This document shows, in pieces, positions 60,263-64,000 of a stretch of DNA of 64,000 bases; position 1 is the stretch's first letter, and each line of letters begins with the position of its first letter. Location: positions 57,582,881 to 57,646,880 of the forward strand of contig CM019063.1 in NCBI GenBank assembly GCA_009667805.1. Reading direction: 5' to 3'. Under the pieces are notes generated by a model. It had not been told where the DNA came from, made no database searches, and worked only from the letters and a program-made list of their open reading frames with translations. A program made the position numbers and the translations under genes. The stretch is from Leptobrachium leishanense (Eukaryota; Chordata; Amphibia; Anura; Megophryidae).

Positions 60263-60511
60263 TCCAGCCGACTTGTCAGCGTGTTGGCCTTTACAGACCG
60301 GAGGAGACAGACAGAGCAGCAGAACTGCCTGCTCTCTACTGTCAGCTAATCCCCATGACAGTGGTGCATCCTACAGCTCAGATCTCTCTGCCAAGGTAAT
60401 GATTGCCAGATGTGTGTGTGTGAGTGTACGTATGAGTAGGATCAGGCTGTAAAACGAAATCTACACATTAAGCACATTTTAAAGACCTAATTTTGGCCTG
60501 GCCATGACAGA
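60263..60511. other. No feature recognised
   Basis: Non-repetitive within this window; no coding signal. Confidence 0.3.
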
Positions 60512-61490
60512 CAGGGCTATTTAGAGACAATCAAAAAGTCACCGTGCGTTCGGTGACCTTTCGGTCCCTGCACTTCGGGACGATTCGGCGATTCTAGTTC
60601 GCCAACCCTGCGGTGTATTCAGCAAGCATCACAGGGCCCGTAGTGCAGGGAAAACCCGCTGCAAACCTGCCGCAAACCTGCCGAACACTCGCAGAACACT
60701 CACCGAAAGCCCGCAGAAACCGCAGCAAAAACTCCGGCGAACACGCCAGAAAAACCCGCCGATCACAGTGCAGAGCAGCCGCCGGAAAAACCCGACAAGC
60801 AGACGAACGTGGTAAAAAAAAAAGTACGCGTGAAAGTTAAAAAATTCAAACGCTGTTTGCAAAAAAAATATTGAACGAAAATGTCTGGAATTTACATATA
60901 AGATCCAAAGAATGATAATAAAAAGGGCTGTTACAGAAAAAAGAAAATACGATGTAAAAAAAAATGTTGCCGAAAAAATCCTGAAAAATGCCTAAAAGAT
61001 CCTAAAAAAGAAATAAAGAGACTTTTTACTGCAGAATAAAAGAATAATCGGTTTAATAGATATTGAATTAAAACGGGAATATTAACATTGAAGCCTATGG
61101 AATTCGCCTGAATAAACCTGTCGAATGAAATCACCGAACAGCAGGGCAAGTCGGCAACTTTTCCCTGCTGTTTTGTGTTCTCTGAATAGATTAACCATTG
61201 CATCTCTATGAGGAATTTCACTGCCCTCGAACAGGCACCGCACGTGCAGGCAATTCTGTAACAACTGTAACCACTCAATGTTCTTGAACCCAGGACATAC
61301 TTGAAAATGAGAGAAATCTCAATGTATCCTTCCTGGTAAAATCCTTTGCAAATAATAAATAAATAAAATAAATAAATAAATTCGCCAGAATTTGGCGAAC
61401 TGCCTGCTCTCTGAATAGCCGAATGGCCCCTAAATGTTCTAATACACTGAAATTCAGTGTCCGGTTACATTTCAGATCTCTCTGAATAAC
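60512..61490. mobile_element. MITE of the CAGGGTTATTCAAAGAG family, reverse orientation, with SINE tail
   Basis: Starts CAGGGCTATTTAGAGACAATC and ends AGATCTCTCTGAATAACCCC. Interior is the reverse of 48499-49391. SINE tail inserted at 61287-61380 (CCCAGGACATACTTGAAAAT ... AATAAATAAATAAA). Confidence 0.8.
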
Positions 61491-61856
61491 CCCCAAAGTT
61501 CACGTTAAAGCACCGAAGGAGCACCAAATGGTCTTACCATGAAACAGACGATACATTGAATTACATAAAAAAAACAGCAATATAGGCATCAGGTAAATTA
61601 AGATGGGCTGTCCAACGCTATAGTAATATTCTATGATTTATACAGGATGAGCACCCCTTATTTGGAATTCTAAAATCTGAAAGACCCCCGAAAAACGGAA
61701 TATTCAGAGCCTTCCTGGATTTTAGTAAATTTGGATTAAGGGCGCTCTGGACGGGTGCTGCAGCTCAGGATCTCGGCTCCTGTGAGCTGCAGCAGACAAT
61801 GGGAGCAGCTGGGCAGCCCCGGCGTGTGACATGATGCTCAGAGTCACACTGACTAT
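61491..61856. other. No feature recognised
   Basis: No coding or repeat structure identified. Confidence 0.3.
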
Positions 61857-62450
61857 AAGGGCTATTCAAAGAGCACCAAAATTTCGGGGAAATTTCTGTG
61901 CTTCTTCATTCGGTGCAGTCCAGTTCGCCGACCCTGCAAGGAATTCACTATAAAAAAAATAATAAAAAGGTCTGTTACAGAATAAAAAAAAACTACATTA
62001 GAAAAAGTGAGAATTAAGACTTTCACCTAAAAAAATCCAAAAAATACCTAAAAAATTCAAATAAATAATTAAAAAGGTTTTTTTTTTTAAAATGAAAAGA
62101 ATAAACGGTTGAATAAAAAACAAAGAAAAACGATAATATTGTTTTACATTGAATCCTATGGGATTCGCCTGTTTAAATCTGTCGAACTGAATCACCGAAA
62201 ATCAGAACATTTCACTGACATTTTGGTGCAGTTCGGCACTCTCTGAATAGATTAACCATTACTTCTCTCTATGTGAGAATTTCACTGTTGCCGAAGATTG
62301 CCGATTTGCGGCGAACTGCACTGTATTTCGCAGTCAATTTACCAGTATTTGGAGAATTGCCAGCTTTCTGAATAGACGAACTGCCACGAAATTGCACCGT
62401 ACGGTGAAATTCTCAGTTCGGTGGTAATTCAGTGCTCTTTCAATAACCCT
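61857..62450. mobile_element. MITE related to the GGGTTATTCAAAGAG family
   Basis: AGGGCTATTCAAAGAGCACC at the left and GTGCTCTTTCAATAACCCTT at the right; interior ATAAACGGTTGAATAAAA, GGATTCGCCTGTTTAAATC. A distinct subfamily (GAGCACC instead of GAGATCC); it is also the family interrupted at 33556/35836. Confidence 0.8.
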
Positions 62451-62845
62451 TCGTGTGCATCATGTCCATGGAGAAACCCTGCATTGTGCTCCTAGCTGAC
62501 AGCTGCAGGAGGAAGGAGATCGCGGTTCCGATACACTGTTGTCGCAGGAAGTAACAGAGGCTTCCAGAAACCGAGCTGCACCGAGAGAGCCCAGTGCTGG
62601 AAAAAAGAGCGAGTAAATGACACACAAGGGTTAAACGAGGAAAGCAGGAGGGTATGGCAGGTCCCAGAGGGGTTATTATTTAGCTTTTCTGTTTTTCTTC
62701 CCTTCACCCCATTTTAAACCCAAAGTATCCCTTTAAAGAAAGTGGAGACATTTAATTCTTTGAAACATAATCATTATTTATGTCATTAAACAGGTTTCCC
62801 CTCCTCAGTGTTCACACACACTCCATCACAGGAAGGAGAAATATA
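62451..62845. other. No feature recognised
   Basis: No coding signal with support; short frames on the minus strand at 62440-62707 overlap and lack motifs. Confidence 0.3.
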
Positions 62846-63252
62846 CAGGGTTATTCGAAGAGATACAAATTGTGGCCGAAAGGTTCTGTAGTTTCTTATA
62901 AACAGCGTTTCACTTTTCAAACATTCAAGAGTACTGGGGGTTTTTTTTCACTCCATTCATCTGCGGTGTCAGCTTTTTCCGGCGGCTGCTCTGCGCTGTG
63001 ATCGGCAGCTTCTCCGGCGTGTTCGGCGGGGTTAATCCAGATGTTTTTGCAGATTTCGGTGTGTGTTCGCCGGGTTTTGCGGGGAGTTTTCGTCAGGTCT
63101 GCGGCGGCTTTTCCCTGCACTACGACGGCCCTGCGGTGCTTGCTGAATACACCACAGGGTCGCCGAAATGGGATTTCCAAATCGCACCGAATTGAAGAGA
63201 ACGAAAAGTCACCGAACGTGCGGAACTTTTCGATTCTCTTTGAATAACCCTG
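62846..63252. mobile_element. Internally deleted MITE, CAGGGTTATTC family, ATA target
   Basis: 407 bp; ends CAGGGTTATTCGAAGAGATA and GATTCTCTTTGAATAACCCTG with ATA on both sides (62843-62845, 63253-63255). The left half of the family interior is missing after GTGGCCGAAAGG. Confidence 0.85.
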
Positions 63253-63270
63253 ATACTGTATATTACGCTC

Positions 63271-63642
63271 CAGGCGCCCTATTACATTCATAACGCTAAC
63301 GTTAGCGCTCACCTCTCATCCCGTGGCGAGAACAGCGGCTCCATTCGTTTCTTCTTGACGCCGGAAGCAGAGAGAAAGACTGGGGGGAAAAAGTCCCCCA
63401 GTGTCCCCTGCGAATCACTATGCCGACCTGCAGGTCATGTGACCGGCAGCGGAAGCCTCAATGGAGTCCTAAGCGCCACCTCGAGCATCCTGAGGCTTAG
63501 CGCTGTGTTACGTTGCAGGCCTCTGGATTAGCGCCTGCACCGTAAGATTACGCTATAACGGAGACACTAAGGAGAAACCTGCAGGCGCAGTTTTTTCTCC
63601 TTAGCGTCCCCGGTTTAGCGTGAACGTTGTAATATAGCCCCA
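63271..63642. mobile_element. TIR-type repeat (CCCTATTACATTC...GTTGTAATATAGCCCC)
   Basis: Imperfect inverted ends; contains GAGAAACCTGCAGGCGCAGT hairpin and CATGTGACCGGCAGCGGAAG shared with 50725. Confidence 0.7.
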
Positions 63643-64000
63643 GGTCTTTTATAACGTTGCAAAATCGATTTGAAAGTAATGCAGTGACTGATCTAGGTTT
63701 ACTGTAAATATCGTGCGGAGGAAATTCCCGGTGAGCGAGTTTCTGAGGAATCCCTACTTCCTGGACTGAAAGAAAGTATCATAAAGGTTCAATGAAATCA
63801 CAACTCCTTTTCATAGACCTAACCCACTCTCTGGAGCTCTGCGTCTGACGGGCAGGAATTCCCCCCCAGAAACGTCTGAAACACGCTTAGTAATTAGGGC
63901 TAGGCAAAAATGTAAAAATATAACATGGAAAAATGGCACTTTCTGCCTCGGGGAGTCCTTTAGCAATTTGCTATTGCAACCGTAACTTTTTGTGCGTTGC
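63643..64000. other. No feature recognised
   Basis: Nothing identifiable to the window end. Confidence 0.3.

Overview
The window looks like non-genic, repeat-saturated DNA of a vertebrate, most likely an amphibian (frog) or less likely a fish. The evidence is the mix of repeats: several hAT families, three Tc1-like elements, piggyBac-like (TTAA) and 3-bp-TSD MITEs, a Ty3-type chromovirus, L2/Rex1-like and L1-like LINEs, and a tRNA-derived SINE. No host protein-coding gene, tRNA or rRNA gene is convincing. Species assignment is inference; no search was possible.

Layout. 0.4-2.1 kb: decayed Tc1 element. 2.8-3.8 kb: hAT element with perfect 8-bp TSD. 4.5-6.6 kb: L2-like LINE 3' end split by a hAT element that carries a 21-bp minisatellite and a large hairpin. 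7.4-8.8 kb: another hAT. 8.9-12.9 kb: decayed L1-like ORF2 split by a solo LTR, itself split by a Tc1 element whose 344-codon transposase is intact. 13.4-16.5 kb: TIR element split by a piggyBac-like element, itself split by a hAT. 16.8-33 kb: a 54-59-bp satellite in two opposite orientations around a large inverted repeat; a young Ty3 chromovirus (17296-23006) sits in the satellite with a GCGGT TSD. 33.6-35.8 kb: hAT with two minisatellites and a hairpin. 37.5-39.5 kb: an L1-like insertion with a 15-bp TSD that carries ORF1 but no ORF2. 39.6-46.7 kb: one hAT insertion (perfect 8-bp TSD) containing another hAT, a 276-bp palindrome, a 2.2-kb LTR-like insertion, and a Tc1 element that is itself broken by a tandem-plus-inverted 423-bp repeat with 12-14-bp TSD. 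47-64 kb: MITEs, SINE copies, a second copy of the solo-LTR family, a 51-bp TTAGGG-like minisatellite in a fold-back, and another LINE 3' end with an internal minisatellite.

Nothing here works as a pathway. The story is the order of insertions, which can be read from TSDs and from paralogous empty sites in the same window. The best candidates for something undescribed are: a set of hAT-type non-autonomous elements with different termini but the same internal modules (GCCCCAGCTCACATGGATAT-type minisatellites plus a roughly 250-bp hairpin); the inverted-repeat/satellite complex at 25-33 kb; the ORF1-only LINE; and the tandem/inverted insertion at 44.5-45.4 kb.
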